DNA from: JACMLD01 sp038207265
GTDB taxonomy: Bacteria > Bacteroidota > Bacteroidia > Chitinophagales > Chitinophagaceae
Reading direction: 5' to 3'
Assembly (NCBI GenBank): GCA_038207265.1
Contig: JBBQZZ010000011.1
Location: 62,001-126,000 of the forward strand
Length of the DNA stretch: 64,000 nt
Shown: one piece after another, positions 9,416 to 18,567 of the stretch
Numbering within the stretch: position 1 is the stretch's first letter
How the letters are laid out: the number at the start of each line of letters is the position of its first letter
The notes under the pieces: model-generated
What the model was told of the DNA's origin: nothing
The model's database searches: none
Seen by the model: the letters and a program-made list of their open reading frames with translations, nothing else
Translations under genes and position numbers: made by a program

Positions 9416-9862
9416 TTATACCTTTTCTATCTGGCGATATTTTGTTCTGGTTACTTTCGATAAAGTCACCAACTCAACTTCCGTCTTTTTAAACCGTGTG
9501 GCACTCCATACATGATCCAATTCAATTTTATCAGAATCTTCATAACCTGCACTACTTATACAATCCCATGTACAACTCCGATTAAGGTTTGTTGAAATCT
9601 TAGAAGTAGTCTTTGGATAAGCTATCCACAATTTAGCCTCATTATTTAACGCAGGTAAAACTTCTCGCAATATCCCGCTCAATTGGTTCTCATTAACAGC
9701 AAAAACGAGGGCGAAATCAATTTTGCGGCTTTTTAACAAGGGCGTCAGGTTTTTGGCGAAAGACAATTTTGTAAATTGTTTCTCTATTGATGAAGGAAGC
9801 CCTTGAATAAGTAAATTTCTTTCGTCCTGCAAAAGGAGCTTTTCAAACAGTGTTTGAGACAT
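9416..9862 (-). CDS. DUF3052-like protein of unknown function
   Basis: A 148-residue soluble protein starting at the ATG at 9862; an upstream in-frame Met at 9925 would add 21 poorly folded-looking residues. The core pattern (LLIQGLPSSIE, DFALVFAVNE, LWIAYPKTTSKI) alternates beta strands with helices and resembles DUF3052, a small alpha/beta family without known activity. No catalytic motif or signal peptide is apparent. The similarity is judged by eye and the annotation is tentative. Confidence 0.6.
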   Translation of the reverse strand: MSQTLFEKLLLQDERNLLIQGLPSSIEKQFTKLSFAKNLTPLLKSRKIDFALVFAVNENQLSGILREVLPALNNEAKLWIAYPKTTSKISTNLNRSCTWDCISSAGYEDSDKIELDHVWSATRFKKTEVELVTLSKVTRTKYRQIEKV

Positions 9863-10010
9863 ATGTAGAAATTTTTGTTTTAAGGGTTGTTCTGAAGGGG
9901 AATGCAAAGGTAAGGAATCCCCCACGCAATGACTAATATTATATAAATAAAAACAGCCGGAATTACCAGCTGCTAGCTTTCTTTATTGATCTAAATCATT
10001 AGTTTACAGT

Positions 10011-10820
10011 TCACTTGCCAATCGGCTTGTAGTTTTTGAGCGCTTCGGGCATTAATTCTTTTAACCGGTCAATTCTATTACCTTCAGATGGGTGTGTACT
10101 TAAAAATTCAGGGGGCTTATTATCTCCTGAGGCCTTTTGCATTCTTTCCCATAACGGAATTGCTTCCTGTGGGTTATAACCTGCCAGTGCTGCAAACGTT
10201 AAACCAAATCTATCAGCTTCATATTCGTCCTTCCTTGAAAATGGCAACATCACTCCTACCTGACTTCCAACCCCGTAAGCAGTCATAAAAAGATTTTGGG
10301 TTTCAGCGGGTTTATTGGCCAATGCTATTGAGAGTGCAGCACCGCCTAACTGCTGAACTAAGCCCATACTCATACGTTCATTGCCATGCTGTGCCAATGC
10401 ATGGGTAATTTCATGTCCCATTACAACTGCCAGGGCAGCCTCATTTTGAGAAATGGGAAGTAACCCGGTATATATTACAATCTTTCCACCCGGCATGCAC
10501 CAAGCATTTACTTCTTTTGAGTCAACCAGGTTATATTCCCATTTATAGCCGTTTAAGATATCAGATTTCCCCTGTTGGGTATAATAATCACCAATCGCCT
10601 TTGTCAGGCGTTGTCCAACTCTTCTGACCATTTCGGCGTCCTTACTAACTGACGTGCTCACCACCTTATTCTCCGTAAGGAATTGTTTATATTGCTGGGA
10701 TGCCATTGATTGAACTTCCGATTCTGGCAAAAGCTGTAACTGATTTCTGCCTGTAACTGCATTCCTGGAACAGGCTGCAACCATCATCACCACGCTGAAA
10801 AATAATATATACCGCATCAT
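10011..10820 (-). CDS. M48 family zinc metalloprotease lipoprotein
   Basis: A 269-residue lipoprotein peptidase. The signal peptide ends in a lipobox near MVAACS (Cys near residue 17). The catalytic zinc motif HEITH lies near residue 135 and the third ligand in the EADRFG segment near residue 204, as in HtpX/Oma1/BepA-like M48 enzymes. The length matches the short Bacteroidetes members that lack TPR repeats. The likely role is outer-membrane or envelope protein quality control. It is transcribed alone on the minus strand. Confidence 0.9.
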   Translation of the reverse strand: MMRYILFFSVVMMVAACSRNAVTGRNQLQLLPESEVQSMASQQYKQFLTENKVVSTSVSKDAEMVRRVGQRLTKAIGDYYTQQGKSDILNGYKWEYNLVDSKEVNAWCMPGGKIVIYTGLLPISQNEAALAVVMGHEITHALAQHGNERMSMGLVQQLGGAALSIALANKPAETQNLFMTAYGVGSQVGVMLPFSRKDEYEADRFGLTFAALAGYNPQEAIPLWERMQKASGDNKPPEFLSTHPSEGNRIDRLKELMPEALKNYKPIGK

Positions 10821-10874
10821 ATAATTAATTTGTGCAAAAGTAAAATCAATTGTTGTACCAAGTTAGCATATACA

Positions 10875-10900
10875 ATAAAAAAGGCCGCTATTAAGCAGCC
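10875..10900 (-). terminator. Intrinsic terminator after plsY
   Basis: Read on the minus strand, GGCTGCT and AGCGGCC pair around a TAAT loop with one mismatch and are followed by TTTTTT. It lies 29 bp after the plsY stop codon. Confidence 0.7.
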
Positions 10901-10928
10901 TCGGTTGATGATTAAATTTGGTTGATGA

Positions 10929-11585
10929 TTATTTGCTGATAATTTTTCGTTGTCTTCTTCTATCCCGATGTTTTAGGATCGGCACTTTGCTTTCACTGCC
11001 TTTCAGTAACCGACTGATGTTTTTCTGATGTGTAAGAATTACCAACAATGCAACTCCTACTGCAAAAACCCGGTATGCATGATTGTCCACATTAAAAATT
11101 ACCAGAATAAAAACCGGAAAAGCGGCACTGGCCAATATGGAACTTAATGAAACAAACCTTGTCAGAAATAAAACAAGAAGAAACACTCCGCTGCATCCAA
11201 GCGCAGACCACGGTGAAATGCCTAATACCAATCCAAATAATGTAGCAACTCCTTTACCTCCCCTGAAGTCGGCCCAAATTGGATAGATGTGCCCAATGAC
11301 AGCAGCCAACCCAAGCCCAATTTGCAAACTGGTTCGGGCTAAGTCGTGTTCAATATAATAAGGAAGTAAGAGTGCGAGCTTAACTGCTAATAAACCTTTT
11401 AGCATATCCCCAACCATAACAATGGTACCCCATTTTTTTCCAAGCACGCGAAATGTGTTGGTAGCTCCGGCGTTACCGCTTCCATAGTCCCGGATATCAA
11501 TGTTGAAAAAATATTTACTCACCCAAACCGATGTAGGTAATGATCCTATGAGATAGGCCAAAAATATTATCAAAACCTCTTTCAT
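10929..11585 (-). CDS. plsY: Glycerol-3-phosphate acyltransferase PlsY
   Basis: A 218-residue polytopic membrane enzyme that transfers an acyl group from acyl-phosphate to glycerol 3-phosphate, the first step of phospholipid synthesis. The family motifs are visible: GSLPTSVW near residue 13, GSGNAGATNTFR near residue 36 (glycerol-phosphate binding) and GGKGVATLFG near residue 108. About five to six transmembrane helices and a basic C-terminal tail agree with the family length. It precedes the M48 gene and is downstream of prmA on the same strand, with an own terminator. Confidence 0.96.
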   Translation of the reverse strand: MKEVLIIFLAYLIGSLPTSVWVSKYFFNIDIRDYGSGNAGATNTFRVLGKKWGTIVMVGDMLKGLLAVKLALLLPYYIEHDLARTSLQIGLGLAAVIGHIYPIWADFRGGKGVATLFGLVLGISPWSALGCSGVFLLVLFLTRFVSLSSILASAAFPVFILVIFNVDNHAYRVFAVGVALLVILTHQKNISRLLKGSESKVPILKHRDRRRQRKIISK

Positions 11586-11642
11586 CGGTCTAGTGGTTAA
11601 GTTGGATAACGAAAGTAGCTAAAACAACTGAAATAATAGAGG

Positions 11643-12464
11643 CTATTCATGATTAATCAACTCCAGGCAGATCCACCCATTTCTTTCAGTTCGGTTTTTC
11701 AAGTTCAGTTTGTTTTTTTCTGCAGCTTCCATTATAATTTCATAGTCGCCGGTAAGCAAACCGCTGAGTAATAAAACGCCATTTGGCAATAGATGTTGTT
11801 TCATTGCTGAAAGGTTATCCAGAATAATGTTCCGGTTAATATTTGCAAGAATAATCTCGAAAAAACTGTTATCAAAAAAACATATATTTTTGAATACCAA
11901 TATTTTATAACATTTATTTATATTAATATTCTCTTCTGCATTTTCAATGCTCCTGTCATCATTATCTATGGCAATAATTGGAAAAGCTCCTGATTTCTCT
12001 GCCAGTATTGCCAGCACCCCCGTACCGGTTCCATAGTCAAATACTGATTTGCCGAAAAAATAAATGCGGGACATAGCCTCGATCATCATAAACGTAGTAG
12101 CGTGGTGACCAGTTCCAAAACTCATTTTTGGGTTGATAATTATATCATACTTCACACCAGGAACGGCAGGATGAAACTCTGCCCGGATCACACAAAATTC
12201 ATCTACCTGTACCGGCTGGAAATTTGATTCCCATAATTCGTTCCAGTTCCTGTTTGCAATAATTTTTGTAGTGTACTGTATGTTGCTGGCGAGGAAGATT
12301 TCATCGATGATATCCTTATTAAATGTTGTCTCCTGGAAATAAGCTTTCAACAAATTCTTCTCTTCTTCAAAACCTTCTGCACCTACTGCTGCGAGTTTTG
12401 CAATAAATATTTCTCTTAAAGCTGTTTCATTAATCCCGGAGGTCAATTCAATATATTCGTACAT
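11643..12464 (-). CDS. prmA: Ribosomal protein L11 methyltransferase PrmA
   Basis: A 273-residue SAM-dependent methyltransferase that modifies ribosomal protein L11. The SAM-binding loop DYGTGTGVLAIL lies near residue 142 and is preceded by the family hallmark MSFGTGHHATT near residue 113. The N-terminal 90 residues are the divergent substrate-recognition domain. The catalytic-side LANINRNI is seen near residue 208, where many family members have LANIL. It lies about 110 bp downstream of the pnp stop codon on the same strand, behind a terminator, so it is probably transcribed on its own. Confidence 0.93.
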   Translation of the reverse strand: MYEYIELTSGINETALREIFIAKLAAVGAEGFEEEKNLLKAYFQETTFNKDIIDEIFLASNIQYTTKIIANRNWNELWESNFQPVQVDEFCVIRAEFHPAVPGVKYDIIINPKMSFGTGHHATTFMMIEAMSRIYFFGKSVFDYGTGTGVLAILAEKSGAFPIIAIDNDDRSIENAEENININKCYKILVFKNICFFDNSFFEIILANINRNIILDNLSAMKQHLLPNGVLLLSGLLTGDYEIIMEAAEKNKLNLKNRTERNGWICLELINHE

Positions 12465-12518
12465 AATCTTAATATTTAAATGCAGACGGCTTTTTATCGG
12501 GCCTCTGAAAATCAGAAA

Positions 12519-12552
12519 ACCCCGAATCTGATCACTGGGATAGTTTCGGGGT
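12519..12552 (-). terminator. Intrinsic terminator after pnp
   Basis: ACCCCGAA (12519-12526) pairs with TTCGGGGT (12545-12552). The minus-strand transcript then continues into TTTTC. It lies 21 bp after the pnp stop codon. Confidence 0.7.
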
Positions 12553-12572
12553 CTTAAAAAAATAAAGTATTA

Positions 12573-14729
12573 TTATTCCTGCCTTTGCTGACCTTCAGGT
12601 TTTGGCAATAATATCTTTCTGGATAATTTAAATTTACCTGTTTTAGGATCTGTGCCTGTAAGCTTTACTTTTACCGTATCGCCCTCATTTAATACTCCCT
12701 CCAATGTTTCAAGGCGTTTCCAGCTTACTTCAGAAATATGCAATAAACCTTGTTTACCTGGCATAAACTCTACAAAAGCACCATAAGGCATTATCGATTT
12801 TACTTTTGCTTCATATACATCACCTACTTCAGGTACAGACACTATCCCTTTTATCCAAGAGACTGCTTTTTCAACGCCATCTTTATTGGCACTAAAAATA
12901 CTAACCTCTCCCATTTCATTCTTTTCTTCCAGGTTGATGGTAGTTCCTGTTTCACGCTGAATTTCCTGGATGATTTTACCACCCGGTCCAATCACTGCTC
13001 CAATGAATTCTTTATCGATAAACAATTTAACCATCCTTGGAGCATGTGGCTTAACATCACTTCTTGATGCAGGAATTGTTGCATACATCGCTTCTACAAT
13101 CTGCAATCTTCCGTTTCTTGCCTGCGCCAATGCCTGTCTCATAACGTCCATGCTCAGGCCATCTACTTTAATATCCATTTGTACGCCACATATACCGTCG
13201 CGTGTACCAGTCACTTTAAAATCCATATCACCCAGGTGATCTTCATCACCCAGAATGTCTGTAAGCACAGCAAACTTTCCCTCTTTTGAAATCAATCCCA
13301 TTGCTACGCCACTTACATGTTTTGCAAATGGAACACCTGCATCCATTAGTGCCAGAGAACCTGCGCAAACAGTTGCCATGGAAGAAGATCCATTGGATTC
13401 AAGTATATCACTCACTACTCTTACTGTGTAAGGATATTCAGCACCGGGCATCATTTGCCTTAATGATCTTAATGCAAGATTTCCATGGCCCACTTCTCTT
13501 CTGCCAACACCTCTGATCATTTTTACTTCACCAGTTGAGAACGGCGGAAAATTATAGTGCAAAAGGAATTTAGAATAATCAGATTTGGCAGCACTTTCAA
13601 TCAAAAGAGAATCAAGTGGGGTACCCAAAGTAACAGTAGTTAGTGATTGTGTTTCTCCTCGTGTAAATAAAGCAGCGCCATGTGGTGAAGGCAAAACATC
13701 CACTTCCATGCTTAATGGGCGTACCTCTTCCAAACCTCGGCCATCTAATCTCACTTTATCATTCAGGATCATATTTCTTACTACATCATATTGAACATCG
13801 TGGTAATAATTTTTTGCGAATTTCTTTGTGTTTTCGGGTAAGCTTTCGCCTTCAGGAATTTTGTATTCCGTTTTCAAGTATTCTAATAATTCGTCCTGGA
13901 TGGTTTCAAACTTATCGGCACGCTCATGCTTACTAAGACCAGCTTTTGCAATTTCATAAACTTTAGAAGAAGCAAATGCATTTACTTTCTCCCGCAACAA
14001 TTCGTCGTGTTCTGGTTTTTTATATTCCCTTTTAGTTGTTATACCTTTTAGTTTGCGCAATTCTTCCTGCGCTTTTACCTGCAACTTTATAGCATCATGT
14101 CCAAGTTCAATGGCCTTAATCAAATCCTCTTCTGAGCATTCCTTCGCTTCCCCTTCTACCATCATTATATTTTTATCGGTGGCGGCGATTAAGAATTCCA
14201 TATCCGCTTTCTCTAATTGACTGCGGAGCGGATTAATAATAAATTTTCCGTTTACACGTGCCACTCTTACTTCTGATATAATTTCCTGGATCGGAATATC
14301 AGATACTGCCAATGCGGCTGATGCGGCAAGACAAGCCAATGCATCCGGCATTACTTCAATATCACTTGAAACAAGGGTCACCAATACCTGTACATCACAA
14401 AAATAATCTTCCGGAAACAACGGCCGCAATGCGCGGTCAATTAATCTCGAAGTGAGAATTTCATAGTCGTTTAATCTTGCTTCACGCTTAAAAAAAGATC
14501 CGGGGATTCTACCTGCGGACGCAAATTTTTCCTGGTAATCAACTGTGAGAGGAAAGAAACTCTGACCTTCTTTTGCTTCCCTGTTGGCAACAACGGTTGC
14601 AAGAATAATACAATTTCCCTGGCGAACAGTTACAGATCCATCTGCCTGGCGGGCCAGTTTACCGGTTTCGATGATAACCTCGTGGCCATCACCTATTATA
14701 AATTTTGACTGAATAGGTTGAGATAACAT
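12573..14729 (-). CDS. pnp: Polynucleotide phosphorylase
   Basis: A 718-residue 3'-5' exoribonuclease that degrades RNA by phosphorolysis, usually as a trimer in a degradosome. Two RNase PH domains (about residues 12-145 and 320-540, the second with FPPFSTGEVKMIRG), a linking helical domain, a KH domain (VIGPGGKIIQEIQ near residue 565) and an S1 domain (VGDVYEAKVKSIMPYGAFVEF near residue 630, quoted in part) are in the usual order. Length is typical (about 710). The pnp gene lies downstream of rpsO, a conserved pairing in many bacteria. Confidence 0.97.
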   Translation of the reverse strand: MLSQPIQSKFIIGDGHEVIIETGKLARQADGSVTVRQGNCIILATVVANREAKEGQSFFPLTVDYQEKFASAGRIPGSFFKREARLNDYEILTSRLIDRALRPLFPEDYFCDVQVLVTLVSSDIEVMPDALACLAASAALAVSDIPIQEIISEVRVARVNGKFIINPLRSQLEKADMEFLIAATDKNIMMVEGEAKECSEEDLIKAIELGHDAIKLQVKAQEELRKLKGITTKREYKKPEHDELLREKVNAFASSKVYEIAKAGLSKHERADKFETIQDELLEYLKTEYKIPEGESLPENTKKFAKNYYHDVQYDVVRNMILNDKVRLDGRGLEEVRPLSMEVDVLPSPHGAALFTRGETQSLTTVTLGTPLDSLLIESAAKSDYSKFLLHYNFPPFSTGEVKMIRGVGRREVGHGNLALRSLRQMMPGAEYPYTVRVVSDILESNGSSSMATVCAGSLALMDAGVPFAKHVSGVAMGLISKEGKFAVLTDILGDEDHLGDMDFKVTGTRDGICGVQMDIKVDGLSMDVMRQALAQARNGRLQIVEAMYATIPASRSDVKPHAPRMVKLFIDKEFIGAVIGPGGKIIQEIQRETGTTINLEEKNEMGEVSIFSANKDGVEKAVSWIKGIVSVPEVGDVYEAKVKSIMPYGAFVEFMPGKQGLLHISEVSWKRLETLEGVLNEGDTVKVKLTGTDPKTGKFKLSRKILLPKPEGQQRQE

Positions 14730-14852
14730 AAAATTTTGAATTACTAATACTAAGCGTTTTGAAATACATCCTTTTCAGGAGGGAGCAAAAATGATGTAAA
14801 TCGAAACCTTAATAGGGTTGATAAAAGATTTGAACAAACTACCAAAGACAAA

Positions 14853-14882
14853 TATTCCCAACCTATTGACGAGTTGGGAATA
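14853..14882 (-). terminator. Stem-loop between rpsO and pnp
   Basis: TATTCCCAAC pairs over 10 bp with GTTGGGAATA around a 10-base loop, followed on the minus strand by TTTGTCTTT. It may terminate or attenuate rpsO transcription ahead of pnp. Confidence 0.65.
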
Positions 14883-14896
14883 AAATGACCATGCAA

Positions 14897-15169
14897 TTAT
14901 TTTCTGAGTCCGAGTTTTTCAATCAATTCGCGGTAACTTTTAAGATTGTGCTTACTAAGGTAAGTAAGTAAACTTTTTCTCTGTCCAACGAGTTTCATTA
15001 ATCCGCGGTGAGTGGAGAAATCCTGCTTGTTTTCCTGAAGGTGTTTTGAAATCTGCGAAATTCTTTCTGTCAGCATAGCAACCTGCCCTTCAGTAGAACC
15101 TGTATTGGTTGCTTTACCACTAAAATCAGCAAAAACTTTTGCTTTTTTTTCTTTTGTTAAATAAGGCAT
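14897..15169 (-). CDS. rpsO: 30S ribosomal protein S15
   Basis: A 90-residue ribosomal protein that binds the central domain of 16S rRNA. The body carries the family pattern TGSTEGQVAMLTERI near residue 23, the conserved HRGLMKLVGQRKSLL near residue 52 and the YRELIEKLGLRK end. Length is typical (88-90). It precedes pnp. Confidence 0.97.
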   Translation of the reverse strand: MPYLTKEKKAKVFADFSGKATNTGSTEGQVAMLTERISQISKHLQENKQDFSTHRGLMKLVGQRKSLLTYLSKHNLKSYRELIEKLGLRK

Positions 15170-15219
15170 CTTTAATTTTTTTTAGGCATCCTGTAATTTG
15201 CATCCTGTTAATTCGGCGG

Positions 15220-15227
15220 CAAAGGTA
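15220..15227 (-). promoter_or_regulatory. Probable -7 element of the rpsO promoter
   Basis: On the minus strand the bases read TACCTTTG, a full match to TAnnTTTG, about 50 bp before the rpsO start. Confidence 0.5.
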
Positions 15228-15375
15228 GAGAAATATTTCAAAAATTAGCTTGCTGAATCAGTATTTTTTGGGATTTTGGCCCCCAATTCCCATTCTATTA
15301 TGCCCATTTTTGAAATATTCCCTGCTGTTTCCCCGCCGATCAGTCAAATGTGTTGGCCTAACCCCAATTGCAAAG

Positions 15376-16467
15376 ATGGGTAAAAGAATAATTTTTACGG
15401 TTACCAACGACCTGAGTTATGATCAGCGAATGATACGTATTTGTACTTCGCTTGCCAAAGCAGGCTTTGAAGTTTTACTGGTTGGCCGATCCGCTAAAAA
15501 TTCAATTCCCCTGATTCATCAGCCATTTCTCCAAAAAAGATTAAACCCCCTTTTTCAAAAAGGCAAACTGTTTTATGTAAGTTTTAATATCCAACTTTTT
15601 TTTTACTTGTTGTTTAAAAAGACCCATGCAATATGTGCCATCGATCTGGATACTATATTACCCTGTTTCATCATTTCAAAAATTAAAAATGCTGTTCGCA
15701 TATATGATGCGCATGAGCTGTTTTGTGAAATGAAAGAAATTGTAACGAGGCCCGCCATTTATTCAGTATGGAAATATATTGAGCGCATTACGGTTCCAAA
15801 ATTCAGCAATGGTTATACCGTTAATACAATGATAGCGCAGGAGTTTAATAAAATGTATGGAGTAGCATATGAAACGATCCGAAATATTTCCTCCTTAGAA
15901 AATTTTAACCCCATCATAAAAAATGAAAAATTCATTCTTTACCAGGGAGCAGTTAATGAAGGAAGGGGTTTTGAAATTCTTATCCCTGCAATGCAATTTG
16001 TTAATGTACCGCTCTTGATCTATGGGGATGGTAATTTTTTGGATCAGTCTAAAGAACTGGTAAAAAGACACAACCTGGATCATAAAATATTTTTTAAAGG
16101 CAAATTACCCCCCATTGAACTAAAAATGGTTACCAGGACTGCAAGTATTGGCATTACCATTTTCGAAGAACAAGGAATGAGTAATATTTATTCGCTGGCA
16201 AACAGGTACTTTGATTATTTACATGCAGGAGTTCCACAGTTATGTGTTGACTTTCCTGCCTACCGTGAATTAAACAATTTGTACGAAGTGGCTGTTCTAC
16301 TTACAAGTCCGGATGCTGATAAAATAGCACTGGAACTTAATAATTTATTGAATAATGATATACGATATAACGAGCTTGTAAAAAATTGTGAAAGAGCTAG
16401 ACTTATACTGAACTGGCAGGAGGAAGAAATTAAGCTCATTAAATTTTATAAGAAAATAATGTTCTGA
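15376..16467 (+). CDS. Glycosyltransferase, GT4-like
   Basis: A 363-residue GT-B fold glycosyltransferase, starting at the ATG at 15376 before KRIIFTVTNDLSYDQRM; an upstream in-frame TTG at 15250 would add 42 unlikely residues. The N-terminal domain shows the DLSYDQRMIR region typical of group 1 transferases. The C-terminal nucleotide-sugar domain has the ILYQGAVNEGRGFEIL segment, IYGDGNFLD, and FKGKLPPIEL. It is probably involved in exopolysaccharide or cell-surface glycan synthesis. A second glycosyltransferase gene follows after 7 bp, so the two form an operon. Confidence 0.85.
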   Translation: MGKRIIFTVTNDLSYDQRMIRICTSLAKAGFEVLLVGRSAKNSIPLIHQPFLQKRLNPLFQKGKLFYVSFNIQLFFYLLFKKTHAICAIDLDTILPCFIISKIKNAVRIYDAHELFCEMKEIVTRPAIYSVWKYIERITVPKFSNGYTVNTMIAQEFNKMYGVAYETIRNISSLENFNPIIKNEKFILYQGAVNEGRGFEILIPAMQFVNVPLLIYGDGNFLDQSKELVKRHNLDHKIFFKGKLPPIELKMVTRTASIGITIFEEQGMSNIYSLANRYFDYLHAGVPQLCVDFPAYRELNNLYEVAVLLTSPDADKIALELNNLLNNDIRYNELVKNCERARLILNWQEEEIKLIKFYKKIMF

Positions 16468-16474
16468 AAATATA

Positions 16475-17596
16475 ATGAGAAGATATTTACATATTATATG
16501 TCATGATGTTCCTTACCCACTTGATTATGGGGGTGTATTCGATATTTATTGCACGTTAAAAGCATTGCATGAAGCGGGCATTTGCATTTATTTGCATTGC
16601 TTTGAATATGGCCGGGGGCGGCAACCTGAATTAAACAAATACTGTGAAGAAGTTTACTACTACTCAAGAAATGAAGGGCACAAAGGTTTCTCCATTAAAA
16701 TACCTTATATCGTTTGTTCCAGGTTCAACAAAGAATTAAGACAAAATTTACTTAAGGACGATTACCCCATTTTACTTGAAGGAATTCATTCTTCTTACTT
16801 ATCCGGCGATCCAAATTTTGCAAACAGGAAAATAATGCTCAGGTTATTCAATGTGGAGTATTTGTATTACCGGCAATTGGCCAGACACGCAGGATCATTT
16901 GTCAAGAAGATATATTATCTGAATGAAAGCCGTTTGCTGAAAAAGTATGAAAAACGATTGGCGCAAAAGCTACCTGTCATTGCTTTGGCTGAAAAAGATG
17001 CCGGGGTATATCAACAAAAGTTTGAAGCAAAAAACACCCGCTATTTACCATTGTTTGTGCCCTGGAATGAAATTAAGGGTCATGAGGGCATGGGAACTTA
17101 TTGCCTTTATCATGGCAACTTATCAGTAGAAGAAAATGAAAAAGCCGCTATTTGGCTACTGGAGAATGTATTTAACGATTTAAAAGTGCCCTTTGTTATT
17201 GCTGGCAAAAACCCCTCATCAAGACTTGAGAAAGCAGCGCACCTAGCCGAACATACTTGTCTTGTTGGAAATCCTGCAGAAGATGAAATGAGGGATCTGA
17301 TTTCAAAAGCCCAGATGAATATTTTGCCCTCTTTTAATGAAACAGGCACCAAGCTTAAACTTATCAATGCTTTGTTCAACGGCAGGCATTGTGTTGTAAA
17401 TGATGCTACCGTAGAACAAACCGGACTTGAACCGGCTTGTCATACGGGAACCAACGCAGCATCTTTCAAAGAGATTATTATACAACTTTATCATCGTCCG
17501 TTCACACCTGAAGAAATTAAATTGCGACAAAAAATTCTTTGCAATACTTATGACAATAAACGGAATGCTCAGGAACTTATCTCATGGTTATGGTAG
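16475..17596 (+). CDS. Glycosyltransferase family 1-like protein
   Basis: A 373-residue GT-B type protein. The N-terminus (ICHDVPYPLDYGGVFDIY) matches the Gly-rich acceptor loop of group 1 transferases. The C-terminal half carries YHGNLSVEENEKAA, VIAGKNPSS and NILPSFNETGTKLKLINAL, the usual nucleotide-sugar binding layout with the acidic residue before GTKLK. It is probably co-transcribed with the preceding glycosyltransferase. Its last 20 bases overlap the end of the convergent FtsE-like gene. Confidence 0.82.
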   Translation: MRRYLHIICHDVPYPLDYGGVFDIYCTLKALHEAGICIYLHCFEYGRGRQPELNKYCEEVYYYSRNEGHKGFSIKIPYIVCSRFNKELRQNLLKDDYPILLEGIHSSYLSGDPNFANRKIMLRLFNVEYLYYRQLARHAGSFVKKIYYLNESRLLKKYEKRLAQKLPVIALAEKDAGVYQQKFEAKNTRYLPLFVPWNEIKGHEGMGTYCLYHGNLSVEENEKAAIWLLENVFNDLKVPFVIAGKNPSSRLEKAAHLAEHTCLVGNPAEDEMRDLISKAQMNILPSFNETGTKLKLINALFNGRHCVVNDATVEQTGLEPACHTGTNAASFKEIIIQLYHRPFTPEEIKLRQKILCNTYDNKRNAQELISWLW

Positions 17597-18266
17597 CATT
17601 GTCTTCTACCCTGCCCTTTTCAGTTTTTATGGTGCGGGCTGGAAATTTATTTATCACGATATAGTCATGCGTGGCCATTACAATGGCAGTTCCGAATTCT
17701 TTGCTGATTCGAAATAACAACTGCATTATCTCGTCAGAGGTTTCAGGATCCAGGTTGCCGGTGGGTTCATCAGCAAGAATTAATTTAGGAGAGTTCAATA
17801 ACGCACGTGCAATGTCTATGCGCTGTTGTTCCCCGCCACTCATTTCAAAAGGCATCTTAAAACCTTTGGATTTTAATCCCACTTTATCCAGCACATCGGC
17901 AATTTTTTCATCCATTAACCGCTCATCTTTCCAGCCTGTTGCTTTTAAAACAAACTTGAGGTTATTGTTCACATTTCTGTCTGTCAGCAATTGAAAATCC
18001 TGGAATACCACTCCAAGATTTCTCCTGAGAAACGGCACCTTTTTCCAATCCATTTCTTTCAGATTAAAACCAGCAACAGTACCATCTCCTTCTTTCAACG
18101 GCAGATCTCCATATAATGTCTTTAATAAACTTGATTTACCCGTGCCGGTTTTCCCCACAAGGTATACGAACTCACCTTTGTTCACCACAATATTGACATC
18201 TTCCAATACAAGATTGCCACCCTGGTATATGTTAACATTGCGAAGCTCAAGAATACTTTCAGCCAT
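17577..18266 (-). CDS. ABC transporter ATP-binding protein, FtsE-like
   Basis: A 229-residue ABC ATPase. Walker A GKTGTGKSS lies near residue 38, the signature MSGGEQQRIDIARAL near residue 142 and Walker B LILADEPTGNLDPE near residue 162. Length and sequence resemble FtsE, which pairs with FtsX to regulate peptidoglycan hydrolases at the division septum. No ftsX lies next to it, so a MacB/LolD-like role cannot be excluded. It is a single-gene unit whose 3' end overlaps the convergent glycosyltransferase gene. Confidence 0.85.
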   Translation of the reverse strand: MAESILELRNVNIYQGGNLVLEDVNIVVNKGEFVYLVGKTGTGKSSLLKTLYGDLPLKEGDGTVAGFNLKEMDWKKVPFLRRNLGVVFQDFQLLTDRNVNNNLKFVLKATGWKDERLMDEKIADVLDKVGLKSKGFKMPFEMSGGEQQRIDIARALLNSPKLILADEPTGNLDPETSDEIMQLLFRISKEFGTAIVMATHDYIVINKFPARTIKTEKGRVEDNATITMR

Positions 18267-18567
18267 CTTTTTTATTTATGAGGCAAAAATAAGCTATTAA
18301 AAGAAAAAGAACAGGGTATAAGATTTACACAAATGTGAAATAATAACACAAGACTGCATAATCATCTGGAAGGATGGCACCTTATTTTTATCCGTGGTAA
18401 AAGGCATTCGCTGGTTATTACGGACCATTTGACTAAATTTAATTGGATAAAAAGCCTTTCGCAAATATCTTAGCAATATCAAATTCAATTAAGCAACAAG
18501 CAACATGTTTCAATAATTTTCTTTTTTCAAAGAAAGAAATTCCATCCATTTATTCAATCAAATATTC
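18267..18567. other. Intergenic region between divergent genes
   Basis: About 300 bp, A/T-rich, separating the start codons of the FtsE-like gene and the ABC exporter operon. It must hold both promoters, but no clear TAnnTTTG element, repeat or terminator was found. A 63-codon frame on the minus strand has no sensible protein character. Confidence 0.4.
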